Shown here: positions 1-8,953 of the stretch, one piece after another
How positions within the stretch are numbered: position 1 is the first letter of the stretch
Layout of the letters: each line of letters starts with the position of its first letter
Assembly (NCBI GenBank): GCA_945861065.1
Contig: CAMASI010000023.1
Coordinates: forward strand, 1 to 49,570
Direction: 5' to 3'
DNA: 49,570 bases
From: Klebsiella pneumoniae
Lineage (GTDB): Bacteria > Myxococcota_A > UBA796 > GCA-2862545
Translations under genes and position numbers: made by a program
The notes under the pieces: model-generated
Seen by the model: the letters and a program-made list of their open reading frames with translations, nothing else
The model's database searches: none
Told to the model about the DNA's origin: nothing

Positions 1-1
1 C

Positions 2-172
2 AAACTCGTGCTGCGCAAACCGTTCCGGCGCTGGTGGTCGCGCGTGACCCTGGTCATCGGCCCGCCGATCCCGCCCCAGGAAGTCACCGCGGATTCGCTT
101 CGGGCTGCTGTGCTCGCGCTGATGCCACAAGATGACAACGTCGTCGGGGCGGCGCCCACGACCGGCCATTAG
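2..172 (+). CDS. C-terminus of a probable phospholipid/lysophospholipid acyltransferase (partial)
   Basis: An open frame enters from the left edge and ends at TAG 170-172, leaving 56 residues. The tail contains a basic stretch (RKPFRRWWSRV) followed by TLVIGPPIPPQEVTADSLR, the pattern of the last strand and helix of PlsC-type glycerolphosphate acyltransferases, where a basic surface loop precedes a V-x-GxPI strand. The HX4D and later catalytic blocks would lie outside the window, so the assignment rests on the C-terminal pattern only. The next gene starts 2 bases after the stop, which suggests co-transcription. It could also be the acyltransferase end of a larger fusion protein. Confidence 0.45.
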   Translation, partial: KLVLRKPFRRWWSRVTLVIGPPIPPQEVTADSLRAAVLALMPQDDNVVGAAPTTGH

Positions 173-174
173 CA

Positions 175-1653
175 ATGGTCATGTGGTTGTGGCTTGCGTG
201 CGGCATCGAGACTGGCGTGGGATCCGTGGAGGAACCTGCAGCGCCGCTGGAGATCAGCCTCACAGCAACGCCTTCGCAGGTCGACCTCGGGACGGTAGAC
301 AAGGCCGGCACGTCCTCCGTCGACCTTGAGATTCGCAACACCGGCGACACTTGGTTGGACATCGAATTCTCAACGACGGGTGACGCAGCGTTTTCTACGC
401 CGCAAGGGCCGATCACGCTCCAGCCCAATGAATCAGCGTTGCAAACTGTGTTTTTCTCCCCCGATCACCCTTTCGCTCACGCCGGTGCCTTTCACGCGAC
501 CGCCACAGGCGCCCTCGGCGCAGACGTCCTTCTCATCGGCACTGGTTCCTCACCCCACATTTCCATGACAGTCAAAAACCCCGACGACGCCGTGATCAAC
601 TGCGCTGCGACCTCGGGCAGCCTCATTGCCACCAATTTCGGCGGTCACGACCTGACCCTAGAAACAGCCGACCTCATTGAGGGATTCCCCGCCTTCCTAC
701 TCGATGCTACGGCTCTCCCGATCGTTCTCTCACCTGGAAGTTCGATAGAACTCCCGTTGTCGTTTCGGCCAAGTACGGTCGGTGAGCAACAAGGCGTATG
801 GGTTGTGCGCTCCAACGACCCCACCCAGCCTGACGCTGTGGCGTCCGCGACAGGGTTCGGGGTGTTCGCCGGCGAGCCCCATGTCGACAGCTTTGTCGTC
901 GAGCCCCGGACGGTGGCCCTGCTCATCGCGTTTGACCGTAGCGGTTCGATGACCGCGGAGTTGCCGATTGTTCAGCCCGCGATGGAGCGCCTGATCGACG
1001 AGATCGGGACGGTTGCCGCGGAATGGCGCATTGGGGTCGTCACCGGAATCTCCGCCTGTTTCAATGAGGGAATCCTAGACGCCAACACCGAGGACCTCCA
1101 CGCCACGTTCGTGGACGCAATGCTCGGGGAAGGAAGTCTGTTGACCGAAGCGCTCCTCGCGTTGGCTGCGGACGCCGCGGAGGCGCCCTGCAATACGGGT
1201 TTCTGGTTCCCAGGTGAACCGTTGCAGGTCGTCGTGGTGAGCGACGAACCTGAACAGTCGGGCGACTGGCAAGCGCAGGTCGATCGAATTGTGGCGGTGG
1301 TCGGCGACCCTTGGCAGGTGCACATCTCCGGTGTTGTGGACCTGAACAATCTGTGTGGAGACGGCGCGGAGGGTTATGTCGAGGCTGCAGCGGAAACATC
1401 CGGCGTGCTGCTCGACGTGTGTAGTCCAGTCTTGGTCGATCACATCCTCGAGTTGCTCGTACCGCACGCCATCGGCGTCGATACCTTCGTACTCTCAGAG
1501 GCCCCCGTCGAATCGTCCATCGAAGTCACGGTCGACGGCGCTTCGTGGACCAACGTGTACGACGCAGCCATCGTTGGCGTTCGCTTGGTTCCGGAACCGC
1601 CGGTCGGCGCAGACGTCGTCATTTCCTGGCAAGCGGCGCTGTGCCCCCCATGA
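175..1653 (+). CDS. vWA-domain lipoprotein with two HYDIN/SPD-2-like Ig domains
   Basis: A 492-residue surface lipoprotein. The leader is only eight residues (MVMWLWLA) before the lipidated Cys9. Residues about 25-125 and 127-228 are two Ig-like domains of the ASPM/SPD-2/Hydin (choice-of-anchor D) type, shown by VDLGTVDKAGTSSVDLEIRN and the later SFRPSTVGE pattern. Residues 248-430 form a von Willebrand A domain with a MIDAS DxSxS motif (D254, S256, S258) that should bind a divalent metal. A short C-terminal beta module follows (about 436-490). The vWA plus C-terminal module is paralogous to the lipoprotein at 48296-49216. Starting at 175 is supported by the lipobox and by the upstream stop 2 bases before. 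Its ligand is unknown; an adhesion or scaffold role is inference. Confidence 0.8.
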   Translation: MVMWLWLACGIETGVGSVEEPAAPLEISLTATPSQVDLGTVDKAGTSSVDLEIRNTGDTWLDIEFSTTGDAAFSTPQGPITLQPNESALQTVFFSPDHPFAHAGAFHATATGALGADVLLIGTGSSPHISMTVKNPDDAVINCAATSGSLIATNFGGHDLTLETADLIEGFPAFLLDATALPIVLSPGSSIELPLSFRPSTVGEQQGVWVVRSNDPTQPDAVASATGFGVFAGEPHVDSFVVEPRTVALLIAFDRSGSMTAELPIVQPAMERLIDEIGTVAAEWRIGVVTGISACFNEGILDANTEDLHATFVDAMLGEGSLLTEALLALAADAAEAPCNTGFWFPGEPLQVVVVSDEPEQSGDWQAQVDRIVAVVGDPWQVHISGVVDLNNLCGDGAEGYVEAAAETSGVLLDVCSPVLVDHILELLVPHAIGVDTFVLSEAPVESSIEVTVDGASWTNVYDAAIVGVRLVPEPPVGADVVISWQAALCPP

Positions 1654-1688
1654 GGCACGCTACACGTCGTTGAACGCCGGGAGAAAAG

Positions 1689-2954
1689 ATGAACCGACTG
1701 AGCATAACCGTGCTGCTAGGCGCCGCCTGTGACGACCAGGGAACCGTCAAGATCGGCGACACGGCCGCAGCAAACGGCGGCTCCGGCGGCATCGCGGGCG
1801 CGGGCGGGACCGGTGCCACCGGGGGCGGCCTGGGCGGCAACGGGGGCGCAGGCGGGTCCGGAGCTTCGGGCGGCTCAGGGGGCTCTGCCGGCAGCGGGGG
1901 GTCGGGCGGCACCGGCGCCACGGGCGGAAGTGGCGGGACCGCCGGCACGGGCATGACCGGTCTCTTTGACGCCGATCACGTCCTGGTTGTGCCCGACGCC
2001 GACGGGCTCGGCTTCCTAGACAACACCGGCGCCTGGGTCGGCCGGATTCCGATGGGCGACCTGTCTGGGGCTTGCGGCGACTGCACCGGCGAAGGTGCTG
2101 CGCCAGACGGAGATGGGTTGCTGTATTGTTGGGCAGAAGGGTTTTTCGACGGAGGGATCGCCCGAATCGATGGGTTCGGGGCCACCGAATGGAGAATCGA
2201 TGGGCTCGCTTTCCCACATGGCGCCATCCGTGACCCCTTCGACGACACCGTCGCGGCACCCGAAGCAGGCGCCAACGCCGTGAACTGGTACGCAGGCGAC
2301 GGCTCCTCCGACACCGCAGTCCGCCGGCTCAACGACGCCGACATGGGCTGGACGCAGGACCTTCCGAACGGCATCGAAAAGGTCGAGCACGAAGGACATG
2401 TGTACATCGCCGTCTCCAACCGGGGCGGAGGCTTTGGTGGAATTCCCGGCAAAGTCTCGTTCTGGGACATCACGGACCCCGCCGCTCCGACCTTGCTGTG
2501 GAAGTTCCCAAGCACGGGCGACCTGGACACGCCCCACGGTGCCATCATCCGCTTCTATGAGGGCCAGTGGTGGCTCCTGTGGGCCCACAGCTACGGTGCC
2601 CCCGGCGGCGGTTCCGTGGGCCTCGCCGTATCCGACGACATCGAGGTTCTTCCAGCCTACGTCGCGGACTTAGTGCCCGAAGCCCCTGTCGGACCCTTTG
2701 ACTTCATCCGGGGCGTTGAAATCACCTCTGACGGCTGGTTGTGGCTGACCGACTCCGGGCCGAGCGAAGGACTCGGGGGCGACAATGGACGAATCATCAA
2801 GGCGCCTATGCCCGAGGGGCTGGTCCCCACCGGCGCGTCGGGTGCAGCAGACGAAGATCAGGTCTTCGTTGAGCTGATTGACGCTACCGTGATGACCGAA
2901 GGCGTTGCGAACCCGTTCCATGGTTGGCTATGGGTGCCCACCTTCGCCTTCTGA
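1689..2954 (+). CDS. Gly-rich-linker lipoprotein with a propeller-like domain
   Basis: A 421-residue protein with a 13-residue lipoprotein leader (MNRLSITVLLGAA) before Cys14. Residues about 30-90 are almost only Gly, Ser, Ala and Thr in GGSGG-type units, a flexible spacer that would hold the following domain away from the membrane. Residues 95-421 contain repeated short beta-strand patterns ending in Trp/Gly turns (for example WDITDPAAPTLLWKF and TSDGWLWLTDSGPSEGLGG), consistent with a beta-propeller; no catalytic motif was recognised. A GGGAG sequence lies 5 bases upstream of the ATG. It follows the vWA lipoprotein by 35 bases. The linker is very GC-rich DNA and reads open in several frames, so overlapping frames there are not genes. 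Function is unknown. Confidence 0.7.
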   Translation: MNRLSITVLLGAACDDQGTVKIGDTAAANGGSGGIAGAGGTGATGGGLGGNGGAGGSGASGGSGGSAGSGGSGGTGATGGSGGTAGTGMTGLFDADHVLVVPDADGLGFLDNTGAWVGRIPMGDLSGACGDCTGEGAAPDGDGLLYCWAEGFFDGGIARIDGFGATEWRIDGLAFPHGAIRDPFDDTVAAPEAGANAVNWYAGDGSSDTAVRRLNDADMGWTQDLPNGIEKVEHEGHVYIAVSNRGGGFGGIPGKVSFWDITDPAAPTLLWKFPSTGDLDTPHGAIIRFYEGQWWLLWAHSYGAPGGGSVGLAVSDDIEVLPAYVADLVPEAPVGPFDFIRGVEITSDGWLWLTDSGPSEGLGGDNGRIIKAPMPEGLVPTGASGAADEDQVFVELIDATVMTEGVANPFHGWLWVPTFAF

Positions 2955-2981
2955 CCGGTGAATTGGTTCGGGAATCGCTAA

Positions 2982-4436
2982 ATGGACCTCGAATTCGTGG
3001 ACAACGCTCAGGCGGCGACCACCGGCGACTCGCTGATGGTCGTCGGAAGGAAGGACCGCCTTCTGGCCGCTGACGTGCGTGCCTTGGTGGCACCGTTCGT
3101 GTCCGATGGTGTGTGGCGCGCCATGATCAACGGGGGAGAAACCGGCGCGGACGGGCGCCTTGCGACGTCGTGGCGCGAAGAAACGCCGACGCTCATCGCC
3201 GCCGGAATCCTCCCGGAAGCAGTCGCCCGCGCCAATAGCCCCAGCCGAGCTTGGTCTGTCCCCGTCTTGATCGAGAGCCTCGGACGCCGGAACGCCCTGG
3301 GAATCGTCTTCGCACCTGACGATCCCACTCACTTGCCAGCCCAACTCATGGCCGCGGCACGTGCGCTGCCGACATGGACCGCACGGGCTCCTCGCAAGCC
3401 GAGCAGGGTCACAATTGGAGCCATGGACCCGATCCCACCCGCCGCGGCAGAGGCCGCACGCGCCGTGCGTCGAACGACAGACCTCGTCGATCGACCCACC
3501 AACGTGCTCGGCGTGGACGCGTTCGTGGCGACGGCACAACGCGTCGCAAAAACGACGGGTGCCGCTTGTCTGGTGGTGCGTGGCACCGACCTGCGAGATC
3601 AGGGTTTTGGCGGCCTGTGGTCCGTGGGGAAAGCAGCCCGCGAGATGCCGGCCCTGGTCGTGCTCGACTACGCGCCCACCGGGGCCACACAATCGCTCGC
3701 TTGGGTCGGGAAAGGGATCGTGTACGATACTGGCGGCCTTTCCATCAAGTCGAAGACCGGGATGCCAGGCATGAAGATGGACATGGCGGGCGCTGCCGCC
3801 GTGCTCGCCGCATTCGAATCCGTCATCGCTTTGGCGCTACCCGTTCGCCTCACTGCTGTGCTTTGTTTGGCGGAGAACGCGGTCGGGCCGGATGCGACGC
3901 GGCCCGACGACGTGATCACGCTCAAGTCCGGTCGTCTTGTGGAGGTCAACAACACCGACGCCGAAGGACGCCTCGTACTTGCCGATGGACTCGCCTGGGT
4001 GGCACAGCATCGAAAGGTCGGTCGCATCGTGGACATCGCCACACTGACGGGGGCACAAATGGCCGCCGTTGGCAAACGCGTTGGCGGGCTGTATTGCCCC
4101 GACGAATCGTTCGAACTCGAGGTGCTTTCCGCGGGCCGGCTGGTTGGCGAACCCTTCCATCCCCTTCCCGTTTTCCCCGAATTCCATCGGCGTGAATTCC
4201 GCTCTCACGTCGCGGACCTGAAGAATTCCGTTGCGGACCGTGAAAACGCCCAGTCTTCTTGCGCCGCTTGGTTTCTCCAGGACAGTCTCGAGGCAGTAGG
4301 GAACAAGGTTCCGTGGGCACATTTAGACGTCTGTGGTCCCGCCATGACCGCCAGAGGGCGCGGCACCGGTTTCGGTACGGGCCTACTGCTCGCGCTCGCT
4401 GGGGCGTTCACCAACCCGCCGGGAAGCGTTGGATGA
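2982..4436 (+). CDS. pepA: Leucyl aminopeptidase (M17 family)
   Basis: A 484-residue cytosolic dizinc aminopeptidase that removes N-terminal residues from peptides. The C-terminal catalytic half shows the M17 signatures GKGIVYDTGG, MKMDMAG and NTDAEGRL. The residues corresponding to the E. coli PepA metal and catalytic set fall at K244, D249, K256, D267, D326, E328 and R330, with exactly the family spacing. The N-terminal half is divergent, as usual for the family; in E. coli it also binds DNA, which cannot be judged here. The stop overlaps the start of the molybdenum hydroxylase gene (ATGA at 4433-4436), so the two are probably translationally coupled, although no functional link is known. 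Confidence 0.95.
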   Translation: MDLEFVDNAQAATTGDSLMVVGRKDRLLAADVRALVAPFVSDGVWRAMINGGETGADGRLATSWREETPTLIAAGILPEAVARANSPSRAWSVPVLIESLGRRNALGIVFAPDDPTHLPAQLMAAARALPTWTARAPRKPSRVTIGAMDPIPPAAAEAARAVRRTTDLVDRPTNVLGVDAFVATAQRVAKTTGAACLVVRGTDLRDQGFGGLWSVGKAAREMPALVVLDYAPTGATQSLAWVGKGIVYDTGGLSIKSKTGMPGMKMDMAGAAAVLAAFESVIALALPVRLTAVLCLAENAVGPDATRPDDVITLKSGRLVEVNNTDAEGRLVLADGLAWVAQHRKVGRIVDIATLTGAQMAAVGKRVGGLYCPDESFELEVLSAGRLVGEPFHPLPVFPEFHRREFRSHVADLKNSVADRENAQSSCAAWFLQDSLEAVGNKVPWAHLDVCGPAMTARGRGTGFGTGLLLALAGAFTNPPGSVG

Positions 4437-7282
4437 AACAACTGATTCTGCTCGACGTCAACGGCGAACAGCACGATGTGGCCGTCCCCACCCATTGGAC
4501 CCTGCTCGAAGCCTTACGGTACGGGATGGGCCTCACCGGCACCAAACAAGGGTGTGACAAAGGGGACTGTGGCGCCTGCACCGTCCTCGTGGACAACGAG
4601 CCGACGTTGGCGTGTTGCGCCTTGGCCGTGCCTTCGCAAGGCCGAAAAATCGAAACCATCGAGGGGCTGGCTACACATCAAGGACCCAGTTCCCTGCAAC
4701 GTGCTTTCGACGCGTGCGGCGCCTTACAATGCGGTTTCTGTCAACCCGGAATGATTTGTTCGGCTGCTGCGTTACTCCGGAAGAACCCCGACCCTAGCAC
4801 CGACGAAATCCGCGAATCATTGTCTGGAAACCTGTGCCGCTGCACCGGGTATACGAAAATTATCGACGCCGTTCGAAGCGCCGTGGATGCCCGTCGAGCC
4901 GGTTTGCCGGAGGGGGGACCGATGCCAACGGCGCTGCCGATCGCCTACGGCCCCGAATTGGCCGGGTTCAACGTCGTCGGGCGTCGAACCCGTAAGGCCG
5001 ATGCCATCGAGAAAGCCACTGGCGCCACACAATACGCGGACGACATCGTTCTTCCCCGGATGGCGCACGGCCGAATTCTACGGTCGCCGCATGCGCACGC
5101 CCGAATCAATTCCATCGACACGTCTGCGGCGGAAGCGTTGCCCGGCGTGTACGCTGTGGTCTTGGGTCGGGAACTCCCCTCACCCTACTGCGTCATTCCA
5201 TGGACGCCCGATGAGACGGCGCTCGCGATCGACAAGGTTCGGTACGTGGGCGACGCGGTGGCCGCCGTGGCGGCGCAAGACGAAGACACCGCGGCCAGAG
5301 CCATTGCGCTCATCGTCGTTCACTACGACGTTCTGCCAGATGTGCTCGACCCGAGCGAAGCCCTGGCCCCTGGCGCGCCATTGGTCCACGAATCCGACTG
5401 GAAGGGCCGCCCACGGACGGACAACGTGTGCAAGGAAGTTGCGCTGGCCTTTGGCGACGTCGACGCGGCTTTCGCATCCGCCGCTGCGGTGGTTCAGGGC
5501 AAATGGCACTACGCCGGCTCCACGCATGCGGCGATTGAACCCCACTGCGCACTCGCGTCCTTCAGTGCGGATGGCGACCTCACCTTGTGGTCTGCTACGC
5601 AGGTCAGCCACTACCTCCACCGGGAATTGGCCCGCGTTCTCGGCCTACCGGAATCCAAGATTCGAGTGATCCAACCCGCCGTCGGAGGCGCGTTCGGCGG
5701 AAAGTCCGAGCCCTTTGACCTGGAATTCTGCGCAGCCGCCCTCGCTGCGAAGGCGGGACGTCCCGTGAAAATCCTCTACAACCGCGAAGAGGTCTTTTAC
5801 GCCCATCGCGGACGCCACCCCATGGATTTCGATTTCAAACTCGGCGTAGACAAAGAGGGGAAAATCACGGCAGTCGACAACGATATCGTGATTGACGGAG
5901 GCGCTTACCACAGCTTTGGCCTTGTCACGACCTATTACGCGGGTCAGCTATTGCCGGGGCCACTCCGTTTCGGGAGTTATCGGTACCGATCGCGCCGTGT
6001 GTATACGAACAAACCGTGCTGCGGTCCAAAGCGCGGCCATGGCTCAGTTCAGCCCCGGTTTCCTTTGGAAACCGCGCTTGACGAAGCGGCAGAACGCCTC
6101 GGAATCGATCCCATCGAAATCCGCCGACGAAATGCCATGGGACCCGGTGAGCACACGATCAACGGCCTATTCGTTCCCAGCTGCGGCATCGCGGCATGCC
6201 TGGACGCGGTCGAAGGAGCCTCGGATTGGAAGGCCCGGTACCCGTCGCTTCCGCCTGGCGTCGGACTCGGCGTCGCCACCAGTATGTACATCAGCGGTAC
6301 CGCGTACCCGATTTACCCGAACGACATGCCGCAGTCCGGTGTCGTCGTGCGGGCAGATCGATCGGGACGACTGACTGTGTTCTCGGGTACAAACGACATC
6401 GGTCAAGGCAGCTCAAGCACGTTGGCAATCCTTGTGTCAGAGGAAACGGGGGTTCCGCCCGACGATATCACCGTCATCAGCGGTGACACCCACCTCACGC
6501 CGGTCGACCTCGGAAGCTACTCCTCGCGTGTGACCTACATGGCAGGAACCGCAGCGCTTGAGGCCGCACGAGCCCTGCGAAACCACATGGTTGAGGCGGC
6601 CGCAGCCCACCTCGCTGTCGCACCCGAGGCCATCACCGTCCGAATCGGCCAATTGGTCGTCACCGCAGACCCTCAACGCGGCGTCAGCGTTGTCCATGCG
6701 CTCCAGTTGGCAGAAGCGAGGTTCGGAACCCTCGCAACGACAGGCGGCTACCGCACGCGCAAGGTCGGTGCCGATTACCGCGGCGGCACGATCGGAGCGA
6801 GCCCGGCCTACAGCGCCACCGCGCACGTCGCCCAGGTTCGTGTCGACCGTGACACGGGCGTCATCGTCGTAGAACGAATCTGGGCGGCCCACGATTGTGG
6901 CCGAGCGATCCAACCCGTCATGGTGGAAGGGCAGATCGAGGGAAGCGTCTACATGGGCATGAGTGAAGCGTTGTACGAAGAACATGACGTGTATCGAGGA
7001 GGCGGTTTCGTCGGCCCGGGCGTGCGAGGCAAACTGCGCGCCCCAAACCTGCTCGATTATCGAATCGCCACGAGTCTGGACACCCCCGACATCCTCGCCC
7101 AAATCGTGGAAAGCATCGATCCCGGCGGGCCGCTTGGGGCCAAAGAAGCCGGCGAAGGGCCCCTACATCCGGCGATTCCGGCCATCGCCAACGCCGTGTG
7201 GCGGGCAGCTGGTATACGCCTGAGAACGCTTCCTTTTACGCCAGACAGGGTGCTCCGAGCGCTGGGTACGTTGGCAAACTGA
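4433..7282 (+). CDS. Fused [2Fe-2S] plus molybdopterin subunits of a 4-hydroxybenzoyl-CoA-reductase-like enzyme
   Basis: A 949-residue protein of the xanthine oxidase family. Residues 1-150 are the electron-transfer subunit: a plant-type [2Fe-2S] site (C41, C46, C49 and C61 or C62) and a second cluster (C100, C103, C135, C137). Residues about 170-949 are the molybdenum-cofactor subunit, with GGAFGGKSEPFDLEF, GTNDIGQGSSST and the C-terminal GAKEAGEGPLHPA block holding the catalytic Glu. The pattern is closest to HcrA/HcrC of 4-hydroxybenzoyl-CoA reductase, which reductively removes a phenolic hydroxyl; the two are normally separate proteins. The open frame extends upstream, but ATG 4433 overlaps the pepA stop and gives the canonical ferredoxin-like N-terminus. 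It ends in a TGATG overlap with the FAD subunit. The substrate is not proven; another CoA thioester is possible. Confidence 0.85.
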   Translation: MKQLILLDVNGEQHDVAVPTHWTLLEALRYGMGLTGTKQGCDKGDCGACTVLVDNEPTLACCALAVPSQGRKIETIEGLATHQGPSSLQRAFDACGALQCGFCQPGMICSAAALLRKNPDPSTDEIRESLSGNLCRCTGYTKIIDAVRSAVDARRAGLPEGGPMPTALPIAYGPELAGFNVVGRRTRKADAIEKATGATQYADDIVLPRMAHGRILRSPHAHARINSIDTSAAEALPGVYAVVLGRELPSPYCVIPWTPDETALAIDKVRYVGDAVAAVAAQDEDTAARAIALIVVHYDVLPDVLDPSEALAPGAPLVHESDWKGRPRTDNVCKEVALAFGDVDAAFASAAAVVQGKWHYAGSTHAAIEPHCALASFSADGDLTLWSATQVSHYLHRELARVLGLPESKIRVIQPAVGGAFGGKSEPFDLEFCAAALAAKAGRPVKILYNREEVFYAHRGRHPMDFDFKLGVDKEGKITAVDNDIVIDGGAYHSFGLVTTYYAGQLLPGPLRFGSYRYRSRRVYTNKPCCGPKRGHGSVQPRFPLETALDEAAERLGIDPIEIRRRNAMGPGEHTINGLFVPSCGIAACLDAVEGASDWKARYPSLPPGVGLGVATSMYISGTAYPIYPNDMPQSGVVVRADRSGRLTVFSGTNDIGQGSSSTLAILVSEETGVPPDDITVISGDTHLTPVDLGSYSSRVTYMAGTAALEAARALRNHMVEAAAAHLAVAPEAITVRIGQLVVTADPQRGVSVVHALQLAEARFGTLATTGGYRTRKVGADYRGGTIGASPAYSATAHVAQVRVDRDTGVIVVERIWAAHDCGRAIQPVMVEGQIEGSVYMGMSEALYEEHDVYRGGGFVGPGVRGKLRAPNLLDYRIATSLDTPDILAQIVESIDPGGPLGAKEAGEGPLHPAIPAIANAVWRAAGIRLRTLPFTPDRVLRALGTLAN

Positions 7283-8262
7283 TGTTGCGAATGCCTCCCT
7301 TCGACCTCGTGATGCCGGACACGGTGCAAGGCGCGGTGAACGCCAAAGCACAATCGGGAGAATCCCTGTTTGTCGCCGGCGGCACAGATCTGCTGCCCAA
7401 TCTCAAACATCAGTTGCATTCGCCCAAGCTCTTGGTGGACCTCAGTCGTGTCGAGGGCCTCTCCGGGATCGACGATGACGGCCAGGGTGGGCTGCGAATT
7501 GGCGCGATGACGCGGCTGCACGACGTCGTTCACCACCCGCTCGTCGGCGCACGCGCCCCCGCCCTCGCGCTCGCAGCCTCCCTGATCGCAGGTCCGCAAC
7601 ATCGACGCATGGGCACCCTCGGCGGGAACGTCCTGCTCGACACCAGGTGCCTGTTCTACAACCAGACGGAAGCGTGGCGCGCCGCGATCGGCTTTTGCCT
7701 GAAGCGTGACGGTACCCACTGCCATGTCAGCGGAAGCCCGAAGGGCTGCGTCGCGGCCCAGTCCTCAGACACCGTCCCGGTCCTGACCGCTCTGGGCGCC
7801 TCCATCGAGGCCACACTTCCCGATCTGGCGACGGTCCGTGTCCCACTCGAACAGTTGTTTGGCAAAGACGGTCGATACGACCAGATGTTTCAACTTCCGC
7901 CTGGATCGCTGCTCACCGCCGTTGTGGTGCCAGCGCCCGCGCACCGCCAGGTGTCGACGTATCGAAAGGTACGCAGCCGGGCGGCCGTGGATTTCCCGCA
8001 AGTCGGCGTGGCGGTCAGCTTGCAACACGTCGGATCCGGCGTCTCCGACCTCGTGATCGTGCTCGGTGCCATGCTCCCGGCCCCTCGGCGGATCGAATTC
8101 CCCGACGTTAATAAGCTAGACGATGCTGCCGTGGACGCGGTCGTTGCCCGCGTTCTCAAACAATGCCGACCCATGACCTCCGTTCACGGTGACATCGCAT
8201 GGCGTCGCCACATGGCCGGCGTGGAGACCCGAAGGGCGCTTCTTCAGCTTCGCAGCGCCTGA
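7282..8262 (+). CDS. hcrB: FAD subunit with extra [4Fe-4S] site, 4-hydroxybenzoyl-CoA reductase beta-like
   Basis: A 326-residue FAD-binding subunit that completes the enzyme encoded just upstream. The FAD loop reads AGGTDLLPNLK (33-43) and the second block GPQHRRMGTLGGN. Between them and the C-terminal domain lie four cysteines, C123, C139, C147 and C156, with the surrounding pattern RCLFYNQTE, GFCLKR, HCHV and KGCVA. That cysteine set is the hallmark of 4-hydroxybenzoyl-CoA reductase beta subunits, where it binds an additional [4Fe-4S] cluster; ordinary CO dehydrogenase or xanthine dehydrogenase FAD subunits lack it. ATG 7282 overlaps the preceding stop (TGATG) and gives a length matching HcrB; the upstream extension of the frame is rejected. 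Three redox cofactor types in one pathway imply low-potential electron transfer to the Mo site. Confidence 0.85.
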   Translation: MLRMPPFDLVMPDTVQGAVNAKAQSGESLFVAGGTDLLPNLKHQLHSPKLLVDLSRVEGLSGIDDDGQGGLRIGAMTRLHDVVHHPLVGARAPALALAASLIAGPQHRRMGTLGGNVLLDTRCLFYNQTEAWRAAIGFCLKRDGTHCHVSGSPKGCVAAQSSDTVPVLTALGASIEATLPDLATVRVPLEQLFGKDGRYDQMFQLPPGSLLTAVVVPAPAHRQVSTYRKVRSRAAVDFPQVGVAVSLQHVGSGVSDLVIVLGAMLPAPRRIEFPDVNKLDDAAVDAVVARVLKQCRPMTSVHGDIAWRRHMAGVETRRALLQLRSA

Positions 8263-8288
8263 CCTCGCGCCGGGACTCGGACGCCGCT

Positions 8289-8912
8289 CTACAGTCGGAA
8301 CTCGACCGCACCCTTGATCTGGCTCAAAACCCACGCGCCGGACACGATGTCGTCGTCGCCCTCGCCGTCCTGACGCCACGCCGCATGAAGCAGCAACCGA
8401 GGTGTCGCCTCTTCGCCGGGACCATACGCGCGAACCATCAAAGCGGATCCCTGCTCAAGCCCCGAGAATCGAAGACAGTCTCCAAGTCTATCCACGAGAT
8501 CTACAGCCAAGTCGCGCATCTGATGGGGCGCCACGGCTAGGGGCACCAACATAGCGGTGGATGAGAGGGACGCTTCGCCCGATGGAATTGCCTCTCCGGG
8601 CACGCCTCCATCGTGCATCCGTCGAAGCAATGTCATCTGACGGCCGTAGCCAATCCGGCGTTTCGGGTCCCGCTTGTCCGCTTCCCACGCAGGAAACAAC
8701 ACCACACGGGGCACGGCGTCACTCTCGTCCCCGTACAGCTGCAGCAATGGGTAACTTTGCCCCTTGCTGGGTCGGATCACGACGATCGAGGCGTGCAGTA
8801 CGTCACGCAGCCGAACACAAAGGTCCCGGACGACCAAGCTCATTTCCGAAGGCGTCGCGAGAACCCCAATCGGACATCCGTAGGGGTAGGGATCGAGCTC
8901 TGGAAAGTCCAT
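8289..8912 (-). CDS. Uncharacterised 207-residue protein
   Basis: An apparently soluble protein with no signal peptide or membrane segment. It alternates predicted helices and strands; notable blocks are LASTPSE-like N-terminal LATPSEMSLVVRDLCVRLRD, PRVVLFPAWEADKRDPKRR and, in the second half, ATPRLLLHAAWRQDGEGDD. The two halves share the pattern [PR-hydrophobic-hydrophobic-hydrophobic-x-AW], suggesting an internal duplication. No family was recognised. A GGAG element 9 bases upstream of ATG 8912 supports the start. It converges with hcrB (26-base gap) and is divergent from the Cys-rich lipoprotein that starts 42 bases away, so the two may share a small promoter region. Confidence 0.6.
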   Translation of the reverse strand: MDFPELDPYPYGCPIGVLATPSEMSLVVRDLCVRLRDVLHASIVVIRPSKGQSYPLLQLYGDESDAVPRVVLFPAWEADKRDPKRRIGYGRQMTLLRRMHDGGVPGEAIPSGEASLSSTAMLVPLAVAPHQMRDLAVDLVDRLGDCLRFSGLEQGSALMVRAYGPGEEATPRLLLHAAWRQDGEGDDDIVSGAWVLSQIKGAVEFRL

Positions 8913-8953
8913 TCGCGGCGCTCCGTACAGAGGGGGTTATCGGGGTTGCGCCG

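Noticed and set aside
3374-4195. A 273-residue frame inside pepA
   Set aside because: Arg-rich, overlaps the full length of a well-supported M17 gene in another phase.
4259-4432. Upstream extension of the molybdenum hydroxylase frame
   Set aside because: It is inside pepA; the ATG at 4433 gives the canonical ferredoxin-like N-terminus and the ATGA overlap.
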